Part shown: positions 1-8,504 of the stretch, piece after piece
Layout: every line of letters begins with the position of its first letter
Numbering within the stretch: position 1 is the first letter of the stretch
Source: Vreelandella andesensis
Lineage (GTDB): Bacteria; Pseudomonadota; Gammaproteobacteria; Pseudomonadales; Halomonadaceae
Length of the DNA stretch: 42,111 bases
Reading direction: 5' to 3'
Assembly (NCBI RefSeq): GCF_003989795.1
Contig: NZ_RZHG01000011.1
Span: 1-42,111 of the forward strand
Notes under the pieces: generated by a model
Told to the model about the DNA's origin: nothing
What the model saw: only the letters and a program-made list of their open reading frames with translations
The model's database searches: none
Translations under genes and position numbers: made by a program

Positions 1-1
1 T

Positions 2-181
2 CGCTGGTATCCCAGCAGTAAGCGCTGCCATGGGTGCGGGTTTGTGATGGCATCGCTGCCGCTGAATGTCCGCACCTGGGGCTGCCCCGATTGCGGCACC
101 CAAGGCATTGACCGTGATGTAAATGCCGCCTGCAATATCTTACAAGCAGGCACCGCGCTGTTAGCCGGTGCTGAGAGTTGA
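2..181 (+). pseudogene. tnpB: C-terminal end of an IS200/IS605-family TnpB (cut by the window edge)
   Basis: Open in frame from the window edge to the TGA at 179-181 (59 codons visible). The translation has the TnpB zinc-ribbon pattern: a CHGCG knuckle, then CPDCGT about 20 residues later. It is followed by the DRDVNAACNIL signature, which carries the last RuvC-type aspartate. These are the hallmarks of OrfB/TnpB, the RNA-guided nuclease of IS200/IS605 elements. The N-terminal part lies outside the window, so it cannot be said whether the gene is intact. A second, N-terminal TnpB remnant lies at 10,561-11,190. Confidence 0.85.
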
Positions 182-332
182 AGTAATACCGAGGGTCACT
201 CGGAAATCGACGCCTGTGGAGTTTGTATAAGACCGGCAATGCCAAGGCATTGCAGGCAACGGACAATGAAGCAGGAACCAGGAAGGCAACGACCTGGGAA
301 TCTGCCACTATAATCTCTGATTTAGTGGTCGG
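182..332 (+). mobile_element. Probable right end of the IS200/IS605 element, with guide-RNA-like 3' region
   Basis: Non-coding sequence directly after the tnpB stop. A 6-bp inverted repeat (CCACTA at 305-310, TAGTGG at 323-328) with a 12-nt loop resembles the subterminal hairpin that IS200/IS605 elements carry instead of terminal inverted repeats. In this family the DNA at the tnpB 3' end and right end is transcribed as the omega/reRNA that guides TnpB. That role here is inferred from position only. The exact element boundary cannot be set without an empty site. Confidence 0.5.
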
Positions 333-416
333 AGCATGTCAATGCACTTGCTTCTTCCCTTTCGACTACTCTTTCTTTTGTCTTATGCCGCATATTGCTG
401 ACGCAAAATTTGGATA

Positions 417-581
417 ATGATAGGTAAAGGTAAAGACGACCCAGAAGTAGCACTTCTAGAAGTCGACCAGCAAATGGGCGAGCGCTGTAAGGCAAAAGAA
501 AGCAAAGCATTCCAGCTCTATGAAATCGCCAACGCTAATCTCAAAAAAGATGCTACTCCCAACTACTCCCAACGTAGGTGA
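417..581 (+). CDS. Small hypothetical protein (54 aa)
   Basis: ATG at 417 to TGA at 579-581, ending 2 nt before the ATG of the CAP-domain gene. The product is charged and soluble, with no signal peptide and no motif that I recognise. No convincing ribosome binding site is visible. It may be the tail of a larger gene cut off by the IS element, or chance. Its only support is the tight spacing to the next gene. Confidence 0.25.
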   Translation: MIGKGKDDPEVALLEVDQQMGERCKAKESKAFQLYEIANANLKKDATPNYSQRR

Positions 582-583
582 AA

Positions 584-1150
584 ATGAAAAATTTGGCGGC
601 TAACGTGACCTCAAAGCACCCTGCACACTGGGCGCTCTTCAGTGCGATCACTCTTTTACTCATTAGCATCAGCAGCTCATGGGCTAATGACGAATCTCAG
701 ATCGACACCACTGAAAGCGAGTGCGGCCTTTCCGATCAGCAACGCCAAATGCTGACACTCGTTAACGAGGCAAGAAACCATGCCCGTCAATGTGGCGATC
801 AAAAATTCCCAACAGTAAGCCCATTGAATTGGAGCTGCCAACTTGAGGCGGCTGCCGACATGCACGCCAAAAATATGGCCAAGAACAACTATTTTAGCCA
901 TACCGATTCCAACGGCGCAGGAGTTGAACAACGCGTCGATCATCATGGGTACGTATGGCAAGCAGTGGGTGAAAATATTGCGGCAGGCCACATATCGGCA
1001 GAAACCGTAATAAAAGGCTGGTTAGAAAGTCCCGGTCATTGCAGCAATATCATGAACGACGCGTTCACAGAAATGGGCATGGCAAGTGCCAACAATACTG
1101 ACTCGCGGTACACAACTTATTGGGCACAGACATTAGGAACCCCCCGCTAA
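584..1150 (+). CDS. Secreted CAP-domain (SCP/YkwD-like) protein
   Basis: A 188-residue product. The N terminus has a basic start, a hydrophobic stretch (LFSAITLLLISIS) and a likely signal-peptidase site after SSWA, so the mature protein is exported. The rest is a bacterial CAP domain: LVNEARNHAR near the start, LNWSCQLEAAADMHAKNMA, the FSHTDSNG loop, VGENIAAG, and WLESPGHCSNIMN with the conserved histidine. Several cysteines suggest disulfides in the periplasm or outside the cell. The biochemical role of bacterial CAP proteins is mostly unknown. I prefer the ATG at 584; an in-frame GTG at 578 would add two residues, and AGGTGA lies immediately upstream of the ATG. It converges on creA. Confidence 0.85.
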   Translation: MKNLAANVTSKHPAHWALFSAITLLLISISSSWANDESQIDTTESECGLSDQQRQMLTLVNEARNHARQCGDQKFPTVSPLNWSCQLEAAADMHAKNMAKNNYFSHTDSNGAGVEQRVDHHGYVWQAVGENIAAGHISAETVIKGWLESPGHCSNIMNDAFTEMGMASANNTDSRYTTYWAQTLGTPR

Positions 1151-1281
1151 GCAATCGTGACTGCTCTCTGCCTTTCAGGCGAGGCTTCCACCTTGTGAGC
1201 TGCAACCGACGCGCGGCCGGTTTCACGCAAGCCTCATTGCCAGGAACCGACAGTCCTTCAGCCAGCAACATTAAATTGTCC

Positions 1282-1761
1282 CTAAAATCCGCCGTAATGG
1301 ACGGCCGAAATCGCATTCTTCGGCGAACCATCAACAAGTTTTGTGCTGTAAGTAAGGTATACAAAGGTTTCCGTTTCAACATCGTGCATACGGACCACGC
1401 GCATGTTTTTGAAAAGCGCAGAGCGCCGCTGGTTAAAAACAACGTCTTGCTCGTCTACCTCGGCAGGGTCAAAAACAATCTCCCCCGTTTGCCGACAGGC
1501 CACACTCGCCTCGCTAGCTTCCTCAGCAAGCCCCACCGCACCAGAAATACCGCCCACTTGTGAGTAAGAAAGATAACAGGAAATTCCCTGCACCTTTGGG
1601 TCGTCAAATCGCTCTACTTCAATCGTGCTGTTCGGGCCAATCAACCTGAACTCCGTGCGCACACTACCAATATGAGCATCCTGTGCCAGTAGTACGGTGG
1701 GCAGCAGCAACGAAGACATTGCAACAAACGTGGTAGTTGTAATAAATGATTGGAATCGCAT
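1282..1761 (-). CDS. creA: CreA family periplasmic protein
   Basis: A 159-residue product, close to the usual CreA length of about 157. The start is the ATG at 1761, because an AAGGA ribosome binding site lies 6 nt upstream and the protein then begins with a clean signal peptide (MRFQSFITTTTFVAMSSLLL, cleaved near LLAQDA). A longer in-frame ORF to 1890 exists but lacks this logic. CreA features are IGSVRTEF, a conserved cysteine in GISCYLSY, EASVACRQTG, and the MRVVRMHD / YLTYSTKLVDGSPKNAISAV tail. The function is unknown. It starts 46 nt after the peptidase gene on the same strand, so the two are probably co-transcribed. Confidence 0.88.
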   Translation of the reverse strand: MRFQSFITTTTFVAMSSLLLPTVLLAQDAHIGSVRTEFRLIGPNSTIEVERFDDPKVQGISCYLSYSQVGGISGAVGLAEEASEASVACRQTGEIVFDPAEVDEQDVVFNQRRSALFKNMRVVRMHDVETETFVYLTYSTKLVDGSPKNAISAVHYGGF

Positions 1762-1807
1762 GAAAACGTCCTTGAAAACGAGCAGTGGTAGTGATGGGTG
1801 ACTGCTT

Positions 1808-3826
1808 CTATCTAAAATCAGTCGCGGTAAAGGACATAGTGAGCGGAGACGCATCGGCTGGCCAGCGGCCTGCCTGCGAAGTGTCAACATTTTGTCCTTG
1901 CACTGCCTGTCTTTGAATCACATAACTTTGCTGGCCGTGGTGGCGAAGCGAGGCGGCAAGCTGGGTGATGGCAGCCACATCATTGCCACTCAACAAACCG
2001 ATACGCGTTCCTGGTGCCATCCAAAAGCGTGCTTCCCCTGCGCTTGCCATCGGCTGTGGCGGCGCGGGTAGCGCATTGCGGCGATGCCACTCATTCAGCT
2101 CTTCAGTGGTGCCGATTACCAACAGTGGAGGCTGTTCCTCCCTCTGCAATTGTATGGGCGAGGCAAGTGATTCGGCGTCTCGCCCAAGCACCTGCCGTGC
2201 CAAAGGGTAAAGGGTGTCGTTTAGTGCCAGCACCTGTGTGGTTGGGTCTAGCATCAGCTGGCGCAGAATGGCCGGGGTTGGGCCAGGGTGGCGCAGCAGG
2301 TCGGCGCCTGGATCTATCTCAAGAGATCGAGGGCGAGCTGCTAAATGCAGCTCGAAGGGTTGGTGCGTGTCATGCATGGGTTGGCGCACGTAAACTGAAC
2401 CCTCTTCGGTACTTACCACGAGCGGGATCTCCATCGGCCAAGGCGCATGTTGGCCGCTCTGAACCAGCGTGCCGCTGATCCGGTAGCCATCATCATGGGT
2501 TTCTGTTTGTACGGATTCTATATGCAGCGTAGGACGCCCTGGGCGAGTAAGCCAGGCGGTAAAGAAGGCTTGCTGTGACTCACCAGAAGCCATGCTAAAG
2601 GCGTCAATTAATGCCTGCCAATCCGCCGTGCGGTGCATCCACTCATTTGCAAGGTGACGTAGGCCGCGGTCAAACGCCTCATCGCCAATACGCTGGCGCA
2701 GCATGTGGAAGAGCATCGCGCCATGTTGGTAACCGATAAGGCGGCCTGCTGAGTCAGGGGCTCCGCGAAACGCGGCTAAGGCAACTTCTTGGCTGTTGGG
2801 CAGCGCAGCTAGGTCGGCCAGCCAGCGGCGACGAACGGTTTCGGCCTCGCCGCGCTGCTCCGCTAAAGCGTAATCGGCTAGATAGGTGGTTAGCGCTTCG
2901 GCCCAATTGCCGCTGGGATAGTCGATATTGACCCCCGCACCCCACCAGGCATGCATCAGTTCATGAGGCAGAGAGGTGCTAGGAATAAATGGCAGTGGTA
3001 TAACCCGTTCACCTAGCAGCGTAAAACCAGGAAAAGCGAGACCGACAGGTGCGGGAGTCGCTGCGATAGAAAAGCTTTTATAGGGCAGTGGTCCCAGGCG
3101 GGCTTGAAAGAGCGTCAGCTGCTCGGCGGCGTGTTGTAAATATGTCTCACCAAAAGCGGCATTCAGCGTCTCAGGAAAGAGCGTGCGCAGGGTTACCCCG
3201 CCAACCTCACGTTTGCGAAGCTGCCAGGGGCCGGTAGCAATGTCTACGTCACGGGTGTTCGGATGGTAAAAACGCGCCACATAGTGGTTATCACGGGTGC
3301 GTTGCTCTTCAACCAGCGAGCCGGTAGCAACGGTGAGTTGCCCATCTGGCACACTAACGGTTAACACTAGGGGCATGGCGGTATCGCTTAAATCGGGATA
3401 CCAACCAGCACGGGTGGGCAGCAAGCTACCTTCGATTGCTATTTGATGACGGCTGCCGGGCTGGGTTGCTGGCAGCATGCCCTCCCAGCGAAGCGTAATG
3501 GGCGTCGTGCTGTCTGCTTTGCTAGTAGCCTGGGGCAGTTGCCAGTACCCGTCAGACTCTTGAATGACCGTCAGCTCTTCATCGCCACGCAGCGCCGTGG
3601 TTAATGCTAAGCCTTCAAGCAAGCGAAAGCGGCTTTTAGTTAAGAGAGGTTGACGCAGTTCGCCTTGGAGCGACCGGGTGGCGGGGTCGAACTGAATGAA
3701 CAAGGTGCGCTCAGCTGGTGCCTTGCTCGACTCTCCCCAGGCGAACCCTGCCATTAATAGCCATAACAGAGTACTTAGGGAGCTTAGCCATAATAACGGG
3801 CTGCGATAGCCGCGACATTGGAACAT
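1808..3826 (-). CDS. M1-like zinc metallopeptidase, membrane-anchored or exported
   Basis: A 672-residue product. An N-terminal hydrophobic segment (about residues 10-30) acts as a signal peptide or anchor. The catalytic core has the gluzincin motif HELMH at residues 288-292 (zinc histidines 288 and 292, general base E289). The third ligand is probably E310 in NWAEALTTY; the spacing is 17 residues against the usual 18 in M1 enzymes. An aminopeptidase-like N-terminal beta domain precedes the core, and about 250 C-terminal residues show no motif I can name. The start at 3826 has an AGGGGAA ribosome binding site. The family trims peptides or acts as a periplasmic protease; the substrate is unknown. 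Confidence 0.75.
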   Translation of the reverse strand: MFQCRGYRSPLLWLSSLSTLLWLLMAGFAWGESSKAPAERTLFIQFDPATRSLQGELRQPLLTKSRFRLLEGLALTTALRGDEELTVIQESDGYWQLPQATSKADSTTPITLRWEGMLPATQPGSRHQIAIEGSLLPTRAGWYPDLSDTAMPLVLTVSVPDGQLTVATGSLVEEQRTRDNHYVARFYHPNTRDVDIATGPWQLRKREVGGVTLRTLFPETLNAAFGETYLQHAAEQLTLFQARLGPLPYKSFSIAATPAPVGLAFPGFTLLGERVIPLPFIPSTSLPHELMHAWWGAGVNIDYPSGNWAEALTTYLADYALAEQRGEAETVRRRWLADLAALPNSQEVALAAFRGAPDSAGRLIGYQHGAMLFHMLRQRIGDEAFDRGLRHLANEWMHRTADWQALIDAFSMASGESQQAFFTAWLTRPGRPTLHIESVQTETHDDGYRISGTLVQSGQHAPWPMEIPLVVSTEEGSVYVRQPMHDTHQPFELHLAARPRSLEIDPGADLLRHPGPTPAILRQLMLDPTTQVLALNDTLYPLARQVLGRDAESLASPIQLQREEQPPLLVIGTTEELNEWHRRNALPAPPQPMASAGEARFWMAPGTRIGLLSGNDVAAITQLAASLRHHGQQSYVIQRQAVQGQNVDTSQAGRWPADASPLTMSFTATDFR

Positions 3827-4158
3827 CGGGTTCCCCTGGGCAAAAATAGAAGATTTACATTATTGCGTGGCATTAAGAAGACCAATATGCGCGACAAACC
3901 CTGTATCTCCTAGCGAAAGAATAGCGCGGGGATGGCGCGCGACGCCTCAGCATGCCTATGTAGCCACACCTTCACAGAACGCTAGTTTGACAGCCAGTGG
4001 GTGTATTGCCGCAGATAAAGCGTTTTTGCTGGATTAAGTTAACAACAAAGTGAACGTTACAGGCCTGCTAGGCAGTGACATATTGTCAGCTGAGCATGCG
4101 ACACCATCCTCATAGCCTTTGTGAAGCTTTAACAATCGAAACAACACACACTGATTGA
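3827..4158. other. Intergenic region, no gene seen
   Basis: About 330 bp between the divergent peptidase gene and the antitoxin remnant. No ORF, RNA or convincing terminator is visible. It must contain the peptidase promoter on the minus strand. I cannot place a hexamer pair with confidence. Confidence 0.5.
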
Positions 4159-4521
4159 CCACTCCAGATTGCGAATGCTGGTGGCTCGGTCTCTTCCCGG
4201 TGGGTTGCGGAATTACTCGGTACTACAGAAGAAGCTGTACGAAAACGTGCTCAAAGAGGCGCCTTGATTGGTCGGCATACGTCTTCCGGAGATTGGAGTT
4301 TCCCCCGATTCCAGTTCGATGAAGCCCAGCGGCGACTGTTGCCCAACTTGGCGAAGTTGCGTTCTAGAACTCACTCCTGGACACCGGAAGAGCTGATTCG
4401 TTTTCTGTTAGTCCGACATGAGCCTCAGTCCACCGATGACACCTCACTCAAGCTGCTTCAGCGGGGCGAGATTGATCGGGTGCTGGAGCTTGCCGGGGTA
4501 TACATGCAGCAGAGGCCATGA
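4159..4521 (+). pseudogene. Antitoxin-like HTH protein of a RES-type toxin-antitoxin pair, probably 5'-truncated
   Basis: The frame is open from a stop at 4156 to TGA at 4519-4521. It reads a helix-turn-helix-like segment (VAELLGTTEEAVRKRAQRG), then DWSFPRFQFD, and a C-terminal stretch LLQRGEIDRVLELA like the toxin-binding tail of DUF2384/ParS-type antitoxins. No ATG or GTG precedes the HTH; the first usable start is a TTG at 4264, which would cut the HTH off. I therefore think the 5' end was lost. It lies 1 nt before the RES gene, as expected for an antitoxin-toxin operon. The exact antitoxin family is uncertain. Confidence 0.55.
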
Positions 4522-4522
4522 A

Positions 4523-4960
4523 ATGGCTAGATTCCCGCAAGATACGGATACACTTGATTCTCTGCCTGTAAAAACGATTGCGACGAATACCGGCTTTTAT
4601 CGAGTAAGCAGCACAAATCATTCCTCGGATGTTTTTTTATTCAAGAAACCTTGGAAATCGCTGGACACCGGCCGGTGGAGTGCTCGGAGTTTGCTATATG
4701 TCGGAAACACCGGTCGGCGCTTTGGCTGAATCAGTTTGTCGGAGTGTAGCTCATCTTGATGAACTGGAAATGGTTTCAACGCTAGCTGAGCTTAGACAAC
4801 TCGGCATGTTTGAGCTGGTCCTGATGGACTCCGTCAACGTGCTGGATCTCACCGTTGCGCATCTTGGGTGATACAGGCTCGATGCCTCAATCCTGGGTGA
4901 TTACGATCAACAGAGGCTGCCACCATGTCGCGTCATCGCGTTAATGGCAGCCGTCTTATT
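4523..4960 (+). pseudogene. RES-domain toxin, frameshifted
   Basis: The ATG at 4523 follows the antitoxin stop directly. The first part (LPVKTIATNTGFYRVSS) matches the start of a RES domain, with the conserved Arg. The rest continues in another frame: NRWTPAGGVLGVCYMSE, then PVGALAES with the conserved Glu. The frame changes at about 4629-4637, in a run of seven T. An in-frame TGA at 4869-4871 then interrupts the tail, because the codons after it (ASILGDYDQQRL) still read like RES sequence. RES toxins degrade NAD+. With two lesions this copy is very unlikely to work unless the T-run is a sequencing error. Confidence 0.65.
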
Positions 4961-4979
4961 TTTCAATAACCCAACTGAA

Positions 4980-5375
4980 TCATTCTTCGCCGGTATCTGG
5001 AAGATAGGCGCCGTCCTCGTCGTGCACTTCGCGGCCTGTCACGGGTGGGTTGAAAGCACAAATCAACCGCATATCCTCAGTGCCACCACGAAGCGTATGC
5101 TGATCATGCTTATCCAATGCATAGAGCGTCCCATCGCTTATTTCATGGGTTTCGCCAGTCGCTTTGTCCAGAATCGTGCCGTTACCGGCCACACAGTAAA
5201 CTGCCTCCAGGTGATGCTTGTACCAGAGGTTCAGCTCGGCACCAGCCGGAATGATCGTTTCATGGAAGGAGAATCCCATGCCGTCGCTTTTTAACAGCAT
5301 GCGACGACTCGTCCAGCCTGGGCCATGCACTTCACGTTCAGATCCGATAATGTCCTGAATTCTCACAATTTTCAT
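4980..5375 (-). CDS. ectC: Ectoine synthase EctC (orphan)
   Basis: A 131-residue cupin of normal length for EctC, which cyclises N-gamma-acetyl-2,4-diaminobutyrate to ectoine, a compatible solute. The known iron ligands are in place: E57 in HHLEAVY, Y85 in GTLYALD, and H93 in DQHTLRGG. Substrate-pocket residues W21, T40, Y52 and H55 are also present. The start ATG at 5375 has a GGAG site 7 nt upstream. The unusual point is context. There is no ectA (acetyltransferase) or ectB (aminotransferase) on either side; the upstream same-strand neighbour is an ATP-grasp enzyme 103 nt away. The sequence looks fully functional, so this is either an orphan acting with distant ectAB or a specialised relative. 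Confidence 0.92.
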   Translation of the reverse strand: MKIVRIQDIIGSEREVHGPGWTSRRMLLKSDGMGFSFHETIIPAGAELNLWYKHHLEAVYCVAGNGTILDKATGETHEISDGTLYALDKHDQHTLRGGTEDMRLICAFNPPVTGREVHDEDGAYLPDTGEE

Positions 5376-5478
5376 TTTATTGCTCCAGCTATCGAAAAAA
5401 CTAATCTATCGATGAAAATAGTTACAATCTACGGCGAGCTGGGCGGCCCGGATTAACTTCCGGTCGCCCACATCTTTT

Positions 5479-6801
5479 CTAAACGTAGAAGTCCAGGTCT
5501 TCCATCGATTTCAGTAAATCCCGCATCACGATCGGGTCCTCACCAAAGAAGAACACCAGTCCCCAGTGTGTGCCGAAGGCTGAACGGTCAGGAACCGTCT
5601 CTTCTGTTGGTGCCACCAGCTCGTGAGACTCGAAGTAAGGATGCTCAATACACTCCTTGGGCATTTCCAGTTTGCTGACCACGCGACGGCGCGGATAAAC
5701 ACCGAAGCAACCCGCGACACCTTTCGCACCCTCAACTTCCTTGGGGAAGAACGCAGCCACCTCCTCTTTCGTGCTCTTCGGGTCGAAAACCAGCATGGAG
5801 GCCTGGTAAGCATTGAATCCGTAGGCTCTTTCAATCAGTTCGAAAGCCTTGAACCCAGGCGGACGATAGGCTACTTCACCGAAGTACATCTCGCCGTCAG
5901 CTGTGACAAAGTATTCGGGATGAATCAGCCCGAACTTGATATCAAAGGTTTTTATCAGCAGTTCGATCTGCTTGGTAATCGCATTCCGCCAGCTTTCGAG
6001 CTCTTTGGTCGCTGGTACAAACACCGAATAACCCAGGGTGACGTACTCAGAAATGTTAAGGAACTGAATTTTGCCATCGTGAATCCAGGCTTCAACCGCG
6101 AATTCCCAACCACTGAGATGGCTTTCCATCAGCAATGGGTATTCTTCGGCCGGAATGTAGTCAATCTCTTCGACCGTGCGGATCATCCGGTGACCGAGGC
6201 AGCCAGCCTTGTCGAACGCCTTGACGTGGATAGGGTCATCCGGGTCACCGTCAAGCTTGAGCAGCGTCTGGTTAACACGCTTCATGAAGCGAACGATGTC
6301 TTCTTTCTCGTGGGCCTCTTCAAAAATACCAACCCGAATGCCACCAAGCTGAGCCCGGCGCTTCATTAGAGCCTTGTCGCGGAACAGAATGGACTGTCCG
6401 TACATACGGGGGCTATCCATCAACACAGAGTTGATAGCACCAGACCATTCTACCGTTTCCTCGAACAGAGGAATGGCAACATCAACGCCCTCTTCTTTTA
6501 GACGTGTCGCAATATCCATGGACCGATCATTCAGACGGACAAAATCCCACGAAATGAAAGGTATGTTGTTAGCGGCACAGAAATCCGTGGCCCACTCAGG
6601 TGCAACGACAATATAGCGGCGATCAAAGTTCTGTGCCGCTTTGATGGCATTGACGCTCCAGCCAAGCAGGGCGATGTAGCCCTTGTTCGGATCTTTCGGG
6701 GTTTCGGTGCCTTTGACCGACGGCATTTCCGGATCACGCCAAGACAGTACCTCTTGGCTGAGTGCTTCTTGAGAAAGTTTTGTTTCGTTTATATTCGACA
6801 T
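5479..6801 (-). CDS. ATP-grasp ligase of unknown substrate, upstream of ectC
   Basis: A 440-residue cytosolic protein. The N-terminal third looks like the pre-ATP-grasp fold (GYIALLGWSVNAIKAAQNF, then VDVAIPLFEETVEWSGAIN). The ATP-grasp core follows: a VKAFDKAGCLGHRM nucleotide loop, YPLLMESHLSGWEFAVEAW, and the metal-binding strand GLIHPEYFV...MYFGEVAYRPPG, where E and R are typical. Such enzymes join a carboxylate to an amine or thiol using ATP. The substrate cannot be read from the sequence. The start at 6801 has a strong AAGAGGTG site 8 nt upstream. It probably forms an operon with ectC downstream, which points to an amino-acid-derived small molecule. Confidence 0.75.
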   Translation of the reverse strand: MSNINETKLSQEALSQEVLSWRDPEMPSVKGTETPKDPNKGYIALLGWSVNAIKAAQNFDRRYIVVAPEWATDFCAANNIPFISWDFVRLNDRSMDIATRLKEEGVDVAIPLFEETVEWSGAINSVLMDSPRMYGQSILFRDKALMKRRAQLGGIRVGIFEEAHEKEDIVRFMKRVNQTLLKLDGDPDDPIHVKAFDKAGCLGHRMIRTVEEIDYIPAEEYPLLMESHLSGWEFAVEAWIHDGKIQFLNISEYVTLGYSVFVPATKELESWRNAITKQIELLIKTFDIKFGLIHPEYFVTADGEMYFGEVAYRPPGFKAFELIERAYGFNAYQASMLVFDPKSTKEEVAAFFPKEVEGAKGVAGCFGVYPRRRVVSKLEMPKECIEHPYFESHELVAPTEETVPDRSAFGTHWGLVFFFGEDPIVMRDLLKSMEDLDFYV

Positions 6802-7334
6802 TTAAATATCACCTCTTATTTTGCTATGGAGGAGCATTGGAGAGTAGTCGATTCAAAACAAACTACAGTTCCAATCCGCCTCAAACACAGGTGGCAGGCC
6901 ATACAAGATACGATTTGCCTCCACCCCATCTTCACGCGAAATATATTTCTAATTGTTGCCTATGCATTATCAATTTCGACTGAAATACACTTATAGATAA
7001 AAATATTCTGGGATCAACATCCTAGATCCTTGAGCCCAGCTGCGTGACCAGCCGTGAAAAAAGAGCAACTTCGATAAGCTTTTTCAGACAGCGCAAACGA
7101 GTGAATATGCAGGGGTCCCAAGAACCGGTTTATGTAATTAAGTTGCGCCACTATTATGGAGGCCCCATGTACCCGCAACGCAGTATCTGGCTCATACCGC
7201 TTGTATGGAATGGTTGAAGGGTAACCAAAATTTACAATTTAATGTAAGCACGAAAAGGCGGAAGCTGTCCAAGGATAACCATTTGATCGTTTTCAACGTT
7301 AACCATCTCCGTTCCGTTCATGCCACGCTGCCAA
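6802..7334. other. Intergenic region, no convincing gene
   Basis: About 530 bp. The part next to 6801 is AT-rich and must carry the promoter of the ATP-grasp/ectC pair on the minus strand. Only short chance ORFs occur (for example a 37-codon frame near 7110-7220). No RNA or repeat is recognised. Confidence 0.5.
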
Positions 7335-7685
7335 TCACAGTAGCGGCTGCCGTTTCTTCTTGATAAACAGTAGCCAGTGATTGAACCAGCCTTTGTACTT
7401 CTCAGCCCAATTATAGACTAATCCCGCTTTTATATCTTTGACCAGAACTCTAGCCGACTTGGGTACGTCGTTAGCTTCTATGGACACGACGACCAGAATA
7501 TCGACTTTCTCGCGAAGCTCCGGTTGAAGTGGATGACACAGAGACACAGGGACACAGAGTCGAACAGCCAACGAGTGACGCATGCGCAAAGGATCAAGCG
7601 ATTCATCCCGATAGTACGTCATGACATCGATAAAACCGCTGGGTTTCGCAGAGCACCAATCCACCGACGTCGCTGGTAGTGGCAT
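7335..7685 (-). CDS. Hypothetical protein (up to 116 aa), doubtful
   Basis: Open frame on the minus strand. The middle part (VDILVVVSIEANDVPKSARVLV) and the basic, aromatic tail (KYKGWFNHWLLFIKKKR) look somewhat protein-like, but I recognise no family. There is no clear ribosome binding site and no partner gene. An internal ATG in VMTYYRDESLDPLRM could be the true start. It could equally be the remnant of a longer gene or a chance frame in a region of decayed DNA. Confidence 0.3.
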   Translation of the reverse strand: MPLPATSVDWCSAKPSGFIDVMTYYRDESLDPLRMRHSLAVRLCVPVSLCHPLQPELREKVDILVVVSIEANDVPKSARVLVKDIKAGLVYNWAEKYKGWFNHWLLFIKKKRQPLL

Positions 7686-7855
7686 AGTCGTTTAATTGCA
7701 CATAGGCTGAGCCGTTGCAGGCCGGTTTTCAGGGATGTAAGTTGCATCTGTTACGAGCGATTCTTTTGAATCACGATGCTGCAGTAAAGCATTGTTCTTA
7801 AAATAAAAATCTATGCACAACCTTTTTAACTTCACCTCATGCACGAGCTGGTTTA

Positions 7856-8035
7856 ATGCGACTTAGAACCAAACAATGTTTCAAATGTGATTGTTTTAGA
7901 GATGTTCTCTATCGGTGTCGGTACGAGAAGGTAATCGATTGGGTATTTCTGTGTAGTAAGTGCTTGGTTGAAGTCAAAACGCTTCATGAGCGTTCTTATC
8001 AATATGGCGGGACCTGGAAGAGCAAGAAGAAATGA
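7856..8035 (+). CDS. Small CxxC-CxxC protein (59 aa)
   Basis: ATG at 7856 to TGA at 8033-8035. The product has two zinc-knuckle-like cysteine pairs, CFKC at residues 8-11 and CSKC at 33-36, with extra cysteines at 13 and 21. It ends in a basic tail (QYGGTWKSKKK). It closely resembles small uncharacterised proteins I associate with gammaproteobacteria, sharing the DVLYRCRYE, WVFLC and YQYGGTWK blocks. The four-cysteine layout suggests one bound zinc ion. The function is unknown. It is easily missed because it is under 60 residues. Confidence 0.7.
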   Translation: MRLRTKQCFKCDCFRDVLYRCRYEKVIDWVFLCSKCLVEVKTLHERSYQYGGTWKSKKK

Positions 8036-8504
8036 ACCAGGTCTAAAATCCTGTGGAAAATTTCTGGATTCGCGATTGAGACGGCTCGGTAGAGCCGGGT
8101 TTAATCCAGTGCTATAGGTGCTCCGTTAGCCACATGAATTGAACATTACGCTTCAACTCGCTAATGCTAATTCCTGAAGGAGCGAAATTGGCATGAGTAG
8201 GTTCTCGGCGCTGATTTAATCGTTTTTGACAGTCCTCCCCCATCGCAGCTTGCGCTGCAGTCTTACGCCCCACATCGCTGATGGCTTTAGAAAAAATAGC
8301 GACTTTCGACCATGCCCTTAACTTGCAAACTTTCCGTCGCGATCACTTGGTTCTAAAGCCCGTTCAGTTTTCATAACTTACCGTTTACCTGGAAATGCGT
8401 TGAGAATAGCTAATAGCCTACGCCCGGAATTTCTTATACATTATCTATACAGCGTACAAATTAGTTGCCGTTGCTCATGCTTTTCACATCAAGAGGAAAC
8501 GCCA
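8036..8504. other. Intergenic region with one unexplained open stretch
   Basis: About 470 bp before the DUF4149 gene. On the minus strand, 8112-8342 is an open frame of 77 codons without a normal start until an ATG at 8243. Its product is basic, and I recognise nothing in it. It may be the tail of a lost gene. Otherwise only the hairpin at 8082-8097 stands out. Confidence 0.4.
8082..8097 (+). terminator. Possible terminator hairpin after the CxxC gene
   Basis: A perfect 6-bp stem (CGGCTC / GAGCCG) with a 4-nt loop, 46 nt after the stop of the small CxxC gene, followed by GGTTTAAT. The T-run is weak, so termination is only possible. Confidence 0.3.

Noticed and set aside
223..417. 64-codon frame after the first tnpB
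   Set aside because: It overlaps the IS end and hairpin and reads as random sequence.
7535..7559. Triple GACACAG short repeat
   Set aside because: Three copies of seven bases inside a doubtful ORF; no sign of function.
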